Under the pieces are notes generated by a model. That model ran no database searches. It was given only the letters and a program-made list of their open reading frames with translations, and had not been told where the DNA came from. A program made the position numbers and the translations under genes. Shown piece after piece: positions 1 to 10,705 of a DNA stretch of 64,000 bases (the stretch's first letter is position 1; each line of letters starts with the position of its first letter). The stretch covers positions 186,001-250,000 of the forward strand of contig NHNW01000002.1 of assembly GCA_002786025.1 (NCBI GenBank), written 5' to 3'. Origin of the DNA: Zasmidium citrigriseum (taxonomy: Eukaryota; Ascomycota; Dothideomycetes; Mycosphaerellales; Mycosphaerellaceae).

Positions 1-2
1 GG

Positions 3-269
3 ATCCCCTTCTCCCGCGGTTCGCGCAACTGCATCGGGCAAGAACTCGCCCTGATCGAAACGAAAGTCATCCTCGCCATGATCATCAGGAAATTTGATTT
101 TATTGCCGCATACGATGAGTTGGAGAAGTTGAAGGGTGATGGGAGTCCGTATCCGAGTGCGACGGAGGGGATTCAGCACCAGTTTGGCGAGAGGGCGTAT
201 CAGGTGCAACTTGGGACGGCGAAGCCGTGTGAGGGGATGCCTTGTCGGTTGAGGTTGATAAAGACTTGA
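3..269 (+). CDS. Cytochrome P450, C-terminal fragment (5' end outside window)
   Basis: The reading frame is open from base 3 to the stop at 267-269. It starts inside the heme-binding loop: the first residues read IPFSRGSRNCIGQELALIE, which carries the FxxGxRxCxG signature with the heme-ligating Cys, followed by the L helix. The remaining ~60 residues, ending CRLRLIKT, look like a normal P450 C-terminus. P450s are ER-anchored heme monooxygenases; the substrate cannot be told from this piece. The ATG at 78 is internal, not the start. Confidence 0.9.
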   Translation: MPFSRGSRNCIGQELALIETKVILAMIIRKFDFIAAYDELEKLKGDGSPYPSATEGIQHQFGERAYQVQLGTAKPCEGMPCRLRLIKT

Positions 270-536
270 GGATTCGATGTTTGATGGCAGAGTTTTGAGA
301 AGGAAAGGAGACTTTAGATCTGATGGGGTATTGTGAGCTATGACTTCTCTATCTCTGTGTGAACGCTGACGAAGCAGTTGTCCGCCATCATGTTCTTGCC
401 ACTGAACATCCCTTCCAATGCCATGCTAATCATGCTCCGAGCAAATAGAGCGGCAGCATGCCACAATCATCGATATCATACAGTGGCGTCCGTGCAGCCC
501 AGTAGCGCCTTCCAAATACACGTTCTCGTCCGTGGG

Positions 537-2387
537 CTACTCAATCACTCTCCTCTTCCTCGGCGCCCGCTGTGGCGCTGGTGGTGGCTCGACGGCTTTC
601 CTCTTGCCCTTGCCCTGCGTCTTCGGTGGCGGAGCTACCTCCTCCTCATCCTCCTGCGAACTCTCCATCGCCTTCTTCGCCCTCAGCGCCTCAAGTGCCG
701 ACCGCTTGTTCTCCAATCCAGGCTCCTTCTTGATCGCACGCAAAGGCGAGGCTTCCGTCGTCTGGACGACCTTAGCCTCGCGCAGAGGCTGAGCGCGAGA
801 TTCTGCTCCGGGCTCTTGTTTAATCGGGCGGCGCTTGTGCGTCGGTGCTGGCGGAGGTGGTCGTACGGGGGATGAGGGTTCGATTTTGCGGCGTGGACGG
901 CCGGGGGCGCGCTTGGTGGTTGTTGGTGCTGGGGGTTGGGGTCGGGCCTGGGAGCTGTCTTTGCGAGGACGGCCTCGTCCGCGCTTGGTGATGCCGGCTG
1001 GTGCTGCGGCGACTGATGCTTGGGAGGAGTCTTTTCTTGGGCGGCCGCGTCCACGCTTTGCGGGAGCAGGAACGGCAGCAGGAGCCACAGCAACAGGAGC
1101 TTGAGTCTCCTCGACATTCTTCCTTGGTCGACCACGTCCTCTCTTGATCCTCTCCGCTGCCGTGGCGTCTTTCATGCTGTCTTGCGAGCTTTGGGCGAGG
1201 CCTCTGCCCTGCTCATCGCTAGGAGTGCGAGGGACTCCGATCCAGCCTTGACCGGATAGGATGACTGGTTTCTGTGCGGCACGCTGGGTCATGGGCTCTC
1301 GCTTGATGAATTGGGTGTCGGCTTTGAGCCGTTCGATCTCGCGTGCCAGGCCACGGGCTGCTGGAGTCTTGGACCGGGCTTGTGGGTGCTGAGTCTCCAC
1401 GATCTCCTGCTTGATGGCCTTTGCGGTTCGAGTTGGTTTATTCTGGGTCTGCGTCTGACGTGGTGGTGCAGTCTTGGCTGGCGCCTTGGTTTTTGAGCTC
1501 GAGGCTGCTGCTTGCACTGGGCCAGGCTCTCCAATGGCACTCTCCGCTTCATTGACGCCATTTGCTGTGGTATCATGGTTGCAGGCTCTACGAGCTCGAC
1601 GACAAGAGTCGCAAGCTTGTCCCTTGCCCTTTCTTGTATGCTTCTGGTTGGCACCAGCCGGCGCTGGGGCATTCTTCACTTTGTCGTTGTTGGCCGCGAC
1701 AGTCGGGAGGGTAGCGCTCGCAGGCAGAGGCACCGTCATCTGCGCTGGTGGAACAGTCGCCCTCTTTCCAACCGCCTCCATCTCCTTCCTCAACTTCTCA
1801 TTGTCCTCTTTGAGCTCCTTAGTAACCTCCTCCAGCGCCCTCAAATTCCTCTCAAACATCTCCCGATCACTGCCCCCTTTCTTCACCTGCTCGAACACCT
1901 TCGCGAGCTGGCCTCGGATAACATCCATCTGTCCCTGATTGACCTCATCACCAATCGCATTCAAATTCTTCTCATACTCATTCAGCCGCCCCTCAACTTC
2001 CTTCACCTGTCTCAGCAGCGCCTTCTCATTGACAAAAGCCTGCTTCCGCTCCGCTTCCTGCTGCACGGACTCGTCGTCTAGGCGGCCGAGTTTGATCAGT
2101 ATGGACTCCACGTCACCTTCGACTTTCTCGAGGCGCTCCATGATTTCTCTACGGATCTTGTCGGCGGCATAGGAGCCTCCATCTTCACTGAGGGCTTGCA
2201 CTTGCTGTGCGATGGCCGCGATGTCCGAGCCAGAGGATGTGTTCCTGGCGGCCTTGGCGGCAGTCGACTGCACCTTGCTGATCTCCGTCTCGAGCTTCTT
2301 CATGCGTTCGAGGAGGAACCCATGCTCCCGCTTCAGCTGGTGCGCGAACAGCATGCTGGTGGGCGACGACGCGCGGTTGGGTGCCAT
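537..2387 (-). CDS. Coiled-coil protein with four AT-hooks, probable DNA/chromatin-binding protein
   Basis: 616 aa from the ATG at 2387. Residues ~10-220 are Lys/Glu-rich heptad-like sequence predicted to form coiled coil (QLKREHGFLLERMKKLETEI and following). The C-terminal half is basic and Pro-rich, with three GRGRPRK AT-hooks and one degenerate APGRPRR, and ends in a basic tail (RAPRKRRVIE) that could act as a nuclear signal. In the middle is a half zinc-cluster-like motif, CDSCRRARRAC, without the second three Cys. The same frame continues upstream to 2522, but 2414-2459 looks like a 46-nt intron (GTAAGT..CTAAC..TAG) whose removal breaks that frame, so I place it in the 5' leader and start at 2387. 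I do not recognise an orthologue; AT-minor-groove binding is expected from the hooks. Confidence 0.75.
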   Translation of the reverse strand: MAPNRASSPTSMLFAHQLKREHGFLLERMKKLETEISKVQSTAAKAARNTSSGSDIAAIAQQVQALSEDGGSYAADKIRREIMERLEKVEGDVESILIKLGRLDDESVQQEAERKQAFVNEKALLRQVKEVEGRLNEYEKNLNAIGDEVNQGQMDVIRGQLAKVFEQVKKGGSDREMFERNLRALEEVTKELKEDNEKLRKEMEAVGKRATVPPAQMTVPLPASATLPTVAANNDKVKNAPAPAGANQKHTRKGKGQACDSCRRARRACNHDTTANGVNEAESAIGEPGPVQAAASSSKTKAPAKTAPPRQTQTQNKPTRTAKAIKQEIVETQHPQARSKTPAARGLAREIERLKADTQFIKREPMTQRAAQKPVILSGQGWIGVPRTPSDEQGRGLAQSSQDSMKDATAAERIKRGRGRPRKNVEETQAPVAVAPAAVPAPAKRGRGRPRKDSSQASVAAAPAGITKRGRGRPRKDSSQARPQPPAPTTTKRAPGRPRRKIEPSSPVRPPPPAPTHKRRPIKQEPGAESRAQPLREAKVVQTTEASPLRAIKKEPGLENKRSALEALRAKKAMESSQEDEEEVAPPPKTQGKGKRKAVEPPPAPQRAPRKRRVIE

Positions 2388-2999
2388 CTCGAACGGCTTC
2401 CAGACGGAAGGTGCTACCCGGGTTAGCCAGCAGAAGTTGAATGGATTGGGTGCACTTACTGGGATGGGAGATGTGCTGTGTAGGAGCTGTCGGGACTTTG
2501 ACGAGGTGTGTTTGGGATGCAACGGGAGTCGAGGTGAAGTTCAGAACAGCTCAAAGCCAAGACTTCAGCACATGCAAATTTACGCAAAAAGGGAAGGAGC
2601 GTCCCTGCCAACAACCTAGGTGTAACAATGGAAGGAACGGACAATTGACAATGTAAAAAATCAAGTACGCGGTAATCTACGTACGAAATCGCAATGCAAC
2701 CGAAGCAGGAACATTTTGATCGCATGTAGCACGCCCCAAGACTCCCCTGTAAGAAACATGATGGAAAGCGTTTTTGTGCATCTCAGGTCATCTCGCAGAA
2801 CTCCGCCCGGTCTATGCATCATCTCCGCCGTCATTGGCGCTCAGAGCACGCTGAAAAGCGCACGCAGCGCCCAGGCGACGGACGCAAGCAGAAACCTATG
2901 CGGATGGGTTGCCTCCCCGCCCGACTCGAAAATCCTAAACCAGCGAGGGCCCGGACTCAGTCGAACAGGAGACGGAAATCGTGTAGTGTGGTGATACGT
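2388..2999. other. Intergenic: leader of AT-hook gene and 3' flank of eIF4A
   Basis: Contains the probable 5'-leader intron of the AT-hook gene (2414-2459, minus strand), its promoter, and the 3' flank of the eIF4A gene. Short ORFs here have no recognisable content. Confidence 0.5.
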
Positions 3000-4458
3000 T
3001 TAGATAAGGTCTGTAATTCGTGTTAGCTGTGCTCGAATGCAATGTTGATACAGGACATGACTTACCGGCAACGTTCATTGGCATCTCCTCGATCTGAGTG
3101 CTGTAGAACTGCTCAATCTCACGCATCATGCGAACGTCGTCGGCGGTGACGAAGTTGATAGCGACACCCTTCCTACCGAAACGGCCACCACGACCGATAC
3201 GGTGGATGTAGTTCTCGCGGTTGGCTGGGAGGTCGTAGTTGATGACCAGGGAGACCTGCTGGACGTCGATACCACGGGCGAGGAGGTCAGTGGCGATCAG
3301 GACACGAGAAGAACCAGAACGGAACTCCTTCATGATGACGTCACGCTGGGCCTGGTCCATGTCGCCGTGCATGGCCGAGACGGTGAAGTCACGGGCAGTG
3401 AGCTTGTCGGTGAGCCAGTCGACCTTTCTACGAGTGTTGCAGAAGATGACGGCCTGGGTGATAGTGACGGTCTCGTAGAGATCGGAGAGGGTGTCGAGCT
3501 TCCAGTCCTCCTTCTCGACGGCGATGTAGAACTGCTTGATACCTTCGAGGGTAAGCTCGTCCTTCTTGACCAGGATGCGGACGGGGTCGCGCATGAACTT
3601 GGTGGTGACCTCGAGGACGTCCTGGGGCATGGTGGCCGAGAGAAGGACAACCTGGGTGCTCTGGGGGAGCAGCTGGAAGATGTCGTAGATCTGCTCAGTG
3701 AAACCGCGGGACAACATCTCGTCGGCCTCGTCGAGCACGAACATCTTCATGCTGTCGGTCTTCAGGTTGCGGCGGGTGATCATGTCGGAGACACGGCCTG
3801 GGGTACCGACAACGACCTGTGGGCCGTCGGCGAGGGCCTTCATGTCCTCGCGCACGCTGGTGCCACCAATGCAGGCGTGGCACTCGATGTTCATGAAGTC
3901 GCCAATGGCGACAACGACCTTCTGGATCTGCTGAGCCAACTCACGGGTTGGGGCGAGGATGAGGGCCTGGCAGGCCTTGAGGTTGGGGTCGATCTTCTGG
4001 AGGACGGAGATGGAGAAGGTAGCGGTCTTGCCGGTACCGGACTGGGCCTGGGCGATCACATCGTTGCCTGTCGTGTGTAAGTGTGCTGTCTTCGAGGGAT
4101 CGAGTCGCGAGGGTCGAGTACTTACCCTTGATAACGGGCATGATGGCGCGCTGCTGGATAGCAGATGGGCGCTCGAAACCGTAGGCGTAGACTCCACGGA
4201 GGAGCTCGCTCTTGAGGTTCATCGCATCGAAGGAGTCGGTGGTCTCATCGTAGTTGGACTCGATCTGACCTGCGAATTGTTAGACTCGATATCGCTCGCG
4301 CGTGTGCGCCTGTCTGCATGTGCCGTTGCCGCCGCGATGTCTGCTGCGTCTGCCGTGCTCTGCTGTCGCTGCCGCCGCCGCATGTCCACCGCCGTCACAG
4401 ATCTGTCCACTGCTCTTGACTTACCAGCATCGATGTCCTCAAGTCCCTTGTCTGCCAT
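3000..4458 (-). CDS. TIF1: Translation initiation factor eIF4A, DEAD-box RNA helicase
   Basis: Exons 4425-4458, 4126-4269, 3066-4067 and 3000-3010 join to 396 aa, the usual eIF4A length. It begins [12 protein letters not shown] and ends NVADLI; the last exon is only 11 nt. Motifs in order: Q motif ([12 protein letters not shown]), motif [30 protein letters not shown], then RecA2 with ARGIDV and HRIGRGGR. eIF4A is the ATP-dependent helicase of the eIF4F cap-binding complex that unwinds mRNA 5' leaders. Strong third-position GC bias, which also produces a long antisense ORF, fits a highly expressed gene. Paralogues such as Fal1 differ in the N-terminus and in the DLI tail. Confidence 0.97.
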
Positions 4459-4885
4459 GATTGCGAGTCAGACGCGAAGCTCACTGGCACTGCGCAGTGA
4501 GCGGGAGAAAGTCTGCGGTGTGGTGGGGCGGGGGGTCCTCGTGGGAAGCCGCCGCGGTGGTGTCGGTGGTTGTGGTGAAGAACTAGATACCTGACTGTCT
4601 GTAGTGACAGTCGTGCGGTTCTAGTTGTGAGAAGGTGTCTGTTGTTGTGGTGTGTGGTTTGGATTGTGCAGGAAGACAAAGCGGCGGCTGTCGAAAAGTT
4701 CTTGTAGCGGGATCTGAATTTCGAACCGGAAGGGCCCGTGCACAGCGCCACACCTGAACTCTAATCCGCTATTCACGAATTTGCACGCTTTGGGAGGCGA
4801 ACACCACTCAATCTCTGACTCACCGTGTGGCGAGCAATCAGATGTCCATTACCAGCTTGTGACAAACCCGCCTACGTCCATTTCG
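4459..4885. other. Bidirectional promoter between eIF4A and the F-box/JmjC gene
   Basis: About 430 bp between divergent starts at 4458 (minus) and 4886 (plus). The frame of the plus-strand gene stays open back to 4781 but without an ATG. No RNA gene seen. Confidence 0.5.
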
Positions 4886-6459
4886 ATGCACCTGTCCAAC
4901 GGATTCCACGGCGGCGAGGCCGAGTCACCGGGTGACAGACCGCTCAAGCGAGTAAAGGTGGCTGCGGCCCCAGCAGCGCGCCTCAACGAGGAAAAGGATG
5001 ACAGCACACTCGTTCGAAGACATCCTCTGGGCGTGCGGCCTTCTGGAAATGCACTTACCTCCAGCATCAACCTCAAAGACTCATGCGGAGGCTTTGCGCG
5101 ATTACCTGACGAGTTGATCGCACAACTGCTGGAGATTCTGGACGCCAAGGATCTACTCAGATTGGGAGGTTCTTGTCGAGCACTACACGCCTTTACGAGG
5201 AACGAAGAGTTGTGGAGGGCGTTGTTCGTTGAGTAAGTTGGAAATGCGTGTAAAGACTCGGCAGTATGCTGAGAATCGGTAGGTCATCTCCTCAAAACTT
5301 TTCATGGCAAGGCACATGGCGGTCAACGTACCTCTCCCAACCGTCCAGCAGAGAATCTCGAGTCGACTGTTCGAATCTCTTCTCTGACGTGCTCCATCGT
5401 CCATTCTTCTGCTCTCACGTCGATCTGCATCCATTCGCTGCCAACATCCCAAAGCAAAACGAGATTGCACGGCTGGAAAAGCTATCATATGAAGACTTTG
5501 AGGCGAAGTGGTACAGCGAACCGTTCATCCTCACCGATCCCGTCAAAGAATGGCCCGTCTACAAATCATGGTCTACCGAGCGTCTGCTGGAGAAGTACGC
5601 AGATGTCACGTTCCGTGCAGAGGCGGTGGACTGGCCACTGCAGACATACGTGGACTACATGAACAACAGCCAAGATGAGAGTCCTCTATACCTCTTCGAC
5701 AGAGCCTTCGCGGAGAAGATGAATCTCAAAGTATCCTCGAGTCCAGATAAAGACGCCGACTACTGGCCTCCTTCGACGTACGGACCCGACGCATTCTCAG
5801 TCCTCGGCCAACAAAGACCCGACCATCGATGGCTCATTATCGGCCCAGATAGGAGTGGCAGCACTTTCCACAAGGATCCCAATGCTACAAGCGCATGGAA
5901 CGCGGTGTTGAAGGGATCCAAGTACTGGATCATGTTCCCTTCGTCTCCTTCGATCCCACCACCTCCTGGCGTCTACGTGTCCGAAGACCAAAGCGAAGTC
6001 ACGAGTCCATTGAGTATTGCAGAATGGCTTCTCGGATTCCATGCCGGGGCCCGCAAGACTGCAGGTTGCAAGGAGGGTATCTGCCACGAAGGCGAGGTTT
6101 TGTATGTGCCTTCAGGCTGGTATCACCTCGTGCTCAACTTGGAGGCAAGCATTGCCATCACTCAGAATCTCGTGCCCAAGAGCAGAGTCGGCGCCGTCCT
6201 CCACTTCCTCCGGGACCAGAAGCAGAGTATCAGCGGATTTAGCGACGACATTGAAGATCCGTACAGCCTCTTCGTCGACAGACTGCGCGAACACGACCCC
6301 GAGCTTCTCGACCAAGGTCTGAAAGAGATGGAGAGACTCAGCAAGATCGGCAAAGGCTGGGAAGAGCTCACCAAAGGCGGTGCTGATGAAGAAGACGCAG
6401 AAGGAGGAGGCTTCTCCTTTGGCTTCGGCGGCGACGATGATGACGCCGACGTCCCTTGA
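4886..6459 (+). CDS. F-box / JmjC-domain protein (JMJD6-like putative Fe(II)/2OG hydroxylase)
   Basis: Exons 4886-5232 and 5283-6459 (50-nt intron) give 507 aa. I chose the ATG at 4886; the frame is open to 4781 but only with a TTG. Residues ~70-115 form an F-box (LPDELIAQLLEILDAKDLLR). The rest is a JmjC cupin: iron ligands appear in TFHKDPN (His and Asp near residues 312/314) and in PSGWYHLVLN (distal His near 397), with the WNAVLKGSKYW beta-strand between them. The tail is acidic (DDDDADVP). The family includes protein or RNA hydroxylases and demethylases; the F-box suggests an SCF adaptor role through Skp1. Substrate unknown. All three iron ligands are kept, so it is likely active. Confidence 0.88.
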
Positions 6460-6498
6460 ACATTGAAGCTCGACTCTATACAAAGCTCTATCCCACCT

Positions 6499-7504
6499 CT
6501 AATACGTCTCCGTAAACACATACGGTCCTTCCCGATCCTTCACATCCACCTTGATCTTCGCAACCTCCTCCCCACCGACCTTCAATCCGGCCTCAATCAC
6601 ATCCCCCGTCACGACGGTCCCCACACCCTTGGGCGTACCCGTCAGAACAATATCCCCCTTCTCCAGCGTCATAACCTTCGAAATATCACTCAACTGCCGT
6701 CCAATCCGAAACAACATCAACTCCGTATTATCACTCTGCTTCACATCCCCATTAACACTCAACCACAAATCCACAGCATGCGGATCCTTTACCCTCTCCT
6801 TCCCAACCGGCCCCGCAACGGGCAAAAACGTATCAAACCCCTTCGCAATACTCCACGGCAGTCCCCTCTTCTTCGCCTCCTCCTGCACATTCCGCCCCGT
6901 CATATCAATAGTCAGAAGATACGAGTCGATAGCGCCCATCCAGGCCTCCGTGTCGTTCTCGTCCAGGTCTTTGACGGTTTTGCCTATGATTATGCCCAGC
7001 TCGACTTCGAAGTGCAGGTTTACGCCGGCGGGGCGCAGGATGGGGCCTTCGTTTGGCAGGAGGATGGAGGAGGGCGGTTTGAGGAAGAAGAAGGGTTGTT
7101 TGGGGCGTTGGTTGTTGAGCTCTGTTACGTGATCGGCGTAGTTGCGGCCGATGCACATTACCTGTCATACATATCAATGTTAGCTTATATTGGTTGTATG
7201 AGGACAGTGTGGTTTTTTGTACCTTCCGGCAATTGCTCTTAATCTCAGCCAACGAAGCCATATTGTTCTGCCTTGTGGTTGCGAACCCTCTCCGGCCTTT
7301 GGGAATCACCACCTGCGAAACGTCTGCAGTTCGAGAAGTCGACGGAAAAGTATTCCTCGCGTAGCGGCAGACATTGGGCGTATTTGAGCACACCTTCGGC
7401 GTGCTCTGCCGTTCGAGATACCCGGTGGAGAAGCTGGCACGCGAAGCTGCCGGTGTAGCGAAAGCCGAAGGCCTGCTTACCGCTCGTACGAATTTCGCGG
7501 ACAT
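6499..7504 (-). CDS. Fumarylacetoacetate hydrolase-family protein (FAHD1-like acylpyruvase), mitochondrial
   Basis: Exons 7223-7504 and 6499-7161 (61-nt intron) give 314 aa. The N-terminus from ATG 7504 is rich in Arg/Ser/Ala and poor in acids (MSAKFVRAVSRPSAFATP), with a later RRGFATTRQ site, typical of a mitochondrial presequence. The catalytic domain starts at KVMCIGRNYADH and carries the metal-binding FEVELGIIIGK acidic residues, the AKGFDTF lid and LTGTPKGVG. FAHD1 enzymes hydrolyse acylpyruvates and decarboxylate oxaloacetate using Mg2+. A second in-frame ATG at 7261 (MASLAEIK) sits just before the domain and could give a cytosolic form. Confidence 0.9.
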
Positions 7505-9021
7505 GGCCAGGTTTTGTTGTCTGAGGTGGGTTCTTCTGAGGGCGGCTCCGACGGTTTTCGAGCGCGGATGTTGGGTGTTCTTATGTTTTGGGAGTGTTGA
7601 TGGTCTTGCGGCGTGCCCCACTAGAGCGAGCCGGTGGTCAGTGTGGTTGATAGATTTGCCGACTCGTTCGGGAGGCGGTTCCGATATCGAACTTTTTTAC
7701 AACATTGTGTGACAACATCTCTTCAAAAGGAAATGGCTTGTAGCCGGCAATAATGCCAATCATGCTGACGATGAAGTAGGGCAAAGCGTGGCTTCAATAC
7801 ACTGGATTGCCTTCTTGCTGACGCGATGGAAGACCATCAAATACTCACACCATCAGGTGAAAACAATCAGCCAAGACCACCAATGGCTACCAGCTTGGAC
7901 TTCTACATGCTGTGCTCAAGCAGCGCGTCTTCGAGCGGCCTGTTATGGTGTTCAAATGCCGCGTTTGGACACCCTCTTCGCCTCCCCTCTTGAACGAGTC
8001 AGCGCTCACTCTTCTCGGACCAACAACATCGAGAGATCGGGTCTCGCGGCAGCTCGTGGAGCAGACGGGCGAGAGGCGTCATCTTGTATTGCACGTCGCG
8101 TCCTCAAATATCGGAACACGGCCAAACGTGACGTGCATTGGACTCGTGCCGCCGACGTGCTCTATCCATTTTTAGGTTGTGAGATCGAACGGCAAGCTTC
8201 TGTGCTTCGCTCCCCTGCCGATCATTCCCCACCCCGAAGACATCCTCCAACGTCTTTCTTGACGGGCAAACGCACCGCGCGACCAGGACAACTCCCAGTA
8301 CCACGATTTGGCCGAGGTGGAGGCCATTGAGTTGACGGAATACAGGCAAAGTCGCATCCTGGCCATGGTGAACCCCAGAGCACTGGATATGAAGAATGCG
8401 CCTCCTGGAAGACATGTTCAAGATAGCAGTCAGACTGAGATCTGCTTCTTCATTTCGTCCTCCCCACGCCAGCAGTCGGTTCGGTTGCATCAGCCGTGAG
8501 CAGCCACATCGGGCTCTCCAACTTGGCTCTGCGGCTTCCCGCCTTGGAAGGAGAGCCTCCTCGTCACCGGCGCATAGGGGATTCGGAGCCCTTCCCGCTG
8601 CGAACAGGAGCCACTGGACCAGACTCTGCAAACAAGTTCACCTCTTCAAATCAATCCGGCCATCCGCGAGACATGAGTTCATACAACACTTTTCCTCATC
8701 CTCGTCGCGGGCGTCAGAACGTGTCGATGTTTCCACCTCTTGCCGTGCGTGGCGATGCCACGACACACCAACACAGAATCTACGAAAACGTTTGCTGATC
8801 CCTCATCTTCGCAGCGTGCTTCGTCCATCTCGGGCAGATCAACGGCGTCAAATCTAAGTACACACGCCAGCAAACTCTTTTCCAACGTAATGGGGCTGAC
8901 TTTCTACCTCCCTCATATACGCGCGATGTCCTGAGTGCACTTACGCCGAACACCTATCTTCTTCCGCGCGCTTGGCAGCTGTCTCTTCGTATTCTTTCAC
9001 CCAAGTCACTCTTTAGCCATA
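7505..9021. other. 1.5-kb gene-free stretch between FAH-family gene and secreted-protein gene
   Basis: Divergent promoter region. Several ORFs of 60-180 codons exist on both strands, but none shows a domain, signal peptide or consistent splice structure. I see no tRNA-like fold or repeat. The plus-strand frame of the downstream gene is open back to 8935, but the signal peptide fits the ATG at 9022. Confidence 0.4.
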
Positions 9022-10363
9022 ATGGCGCAGTCACTCTTTACCCTTGCTGTTGCTCTTGCTTCCGTTTCTTTCACATCTGCTTACGGCGCTGCGAAGTGCA
9101 ATTCTTTCGGTGTCGATTTCCAGGAGGGAGGGACATACTTCCAGAACAATGGCAGCTCCGACCCTTTCACCGCGTTCCAATACTTCAGCGGCTGCTCGAA
9201 CGATACTGCCAACAACGTCCTGGTCGACCCGGAGGGCAACCAGGCGCAATGCTCCGACACGAACATGCAGCCCAACAAGCAGACGCAACTGATAACCTGC
9301 TCCAACAACCCGAAGGACACCCTTACCAGCGGCAACTGGTCTTTGATTGTTATCAGCAACAACGGCAACATGGACCCGATCGCATATCAGAGGGACTTCA
9401 GCTTGGATGTCGGCCAGCAGTCCACAACCTACGTCTACCCAACTGTGACCGTTTCTCCCAACAGCACGACCGTGGAGACTTCGACCAAGAACACCCAGAC
9501 CACGATTACTTCCACAGTCCCCGCGACAACAGTCACAATGACCCACACGTACTCTTCAGAGGTTTCCCAGTCTGCGAAGCACGGCTGGACCATGCACCCT
9601 CACCCAACTTATGTCAAGACCACGAAGACCCTGCACACCTACACTGCAACCTTTACCGAATGGCGCCTGTCCGCTTCGCTCCACATGGTCGAGGCAGCAT
9701 GCACTGCTCCAAGTGCCCCAGGATACATGGACAAGAAGGCCAACATCGTCCCAACCGTCCTGGGCGAGCTCGACGAAGTCGCAAAGAAAGTAATCGACGG
9801 CGTCGAGAGCACCGTCGAAGGCGTCCTCGGCGGCCTAGGTCTCCGCGACGAGAACTCCGCCTCCGCCCAGTACAAGCGCGCGATCATCGAGGGCCGCCAG
9901 CCCACCGAGGAGGAGAAGCGCGGTTTCGTCGAGGAGCGCAACGCCCGCATGGCCCGTCGCGCCGTGAACCTCGAGAAGCGCCACCCGGATAACAGGACTG
10001 TCACCTCCACGGCTACCCAATTGTTCACTGCGACAATCCCGGGCCTGAAGCTGACGACTTTGACCAACGTTTTCACCAACACTGAGTCGACGACTACGAC
10101 TGTTAGCAAGGGAACTGCGACTGTGTATGCGAACCAGACTGTGCCTGTTACGACGACGGCGCCTGTGCCTACTTTCACTTGGACTGTTTACCAGCCGTTT
10201 GCGTTTACGGAGACTACTGTTTGGAAGACTTTTGCGTATGTTCTATCTATCTGCAACAGCAACATTGCCTGCTAACCACTTTCTCAGCATCACAAACACA
10301 ATCACCACCACAGCCCCTGGCGCCCAAGCATCATGCGCCATGCAGAACAAGTACATGCACTAG
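9022..10363 (+). CDS. Secreted Thr-rich protein of unknown function
   Basis: Exons 9022-10235 and 10288-10363 (52-nt intron with CTAAC) give 429 aa ending QNKYMH. Residues 1-20 are a signal peptide (MAQSLFTLAVALASVSFTSA). The first third has several Cys and N-glycosylation sequons; the middle and end are Thr/Val/Ser-rich and likely O-glycosylated. Dibasic sites (YKRA, EEKRGF, ARRA, LEKRHP) around residues 295-330 would suit Kex2 processing and split the protein into a Cys-containing part and a Thr-rich part. No catalytic motif is visible. Extracellular or wall-associated by inference. The in-frame ATG at 8935 would bury the signal peptide, so I rejected it. Confidence 0.85.
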
Positions 10364-10705
10364 ACAATCATGGCGGATGGCATGTAATGTGGGCATGAGA
10401 CGGGAGTGTCGCCTCCTTTCGAGCACAATCTAATGACCTTTTTCCTTTAATGTATAGCTTGCGAATAGAAAGACACATCATTCGAAGCATGGCGTTCAGA
10501 ACCGAATTGGGAGATGTCTCATTCTATATGTCATTGATACCCGGGGTATATATTTGTATTATTGGATGTGGTGGTGCCTCCCGCGTGACGTTGATTTTGA
10601 CTCTCGTATTGCTCCGCGGAAGTAAGAGGTAAGGGTGGCTGCCAAGTTTCACATGTCAATAATGGCTGAATGCCTAAGTACGTTAACGTCTATCTGTATC
10701 CACAT
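10364..10705. other. Convergent 3' flanks
   Basis: Tail-to-tail space between the secreted-protein gene (plus) and the HET gene (minus). No gene or repeat recognised. Confidence 0.4.

Noticed and set aside
2388..2522. N-terminal extension of the AT-hook protein
   Set aside because: Starts with TTG and contains a consensus 46-nt intron whose removal breaks the frame.
3202..4080. 292-codon plus-strand ORF antisense to eIF4A
   Set aside because: Mirror of the strong codon bias in eIF4A; low-complexity Asp/Gly/Val product, no domain.
4681..4770. Possible tRNA on the minus strand (ggttcgaaattc)
   Set aside because: No matching acceptor stem, D arm or anticodon arm could be paired.
9096..9992. 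298-codon alternative frame inside the secreted-protein gene
   Set aside because: Gln/Arg/His-rich out-of-frame translation; the other frame has a signal peptide and a valid intron.
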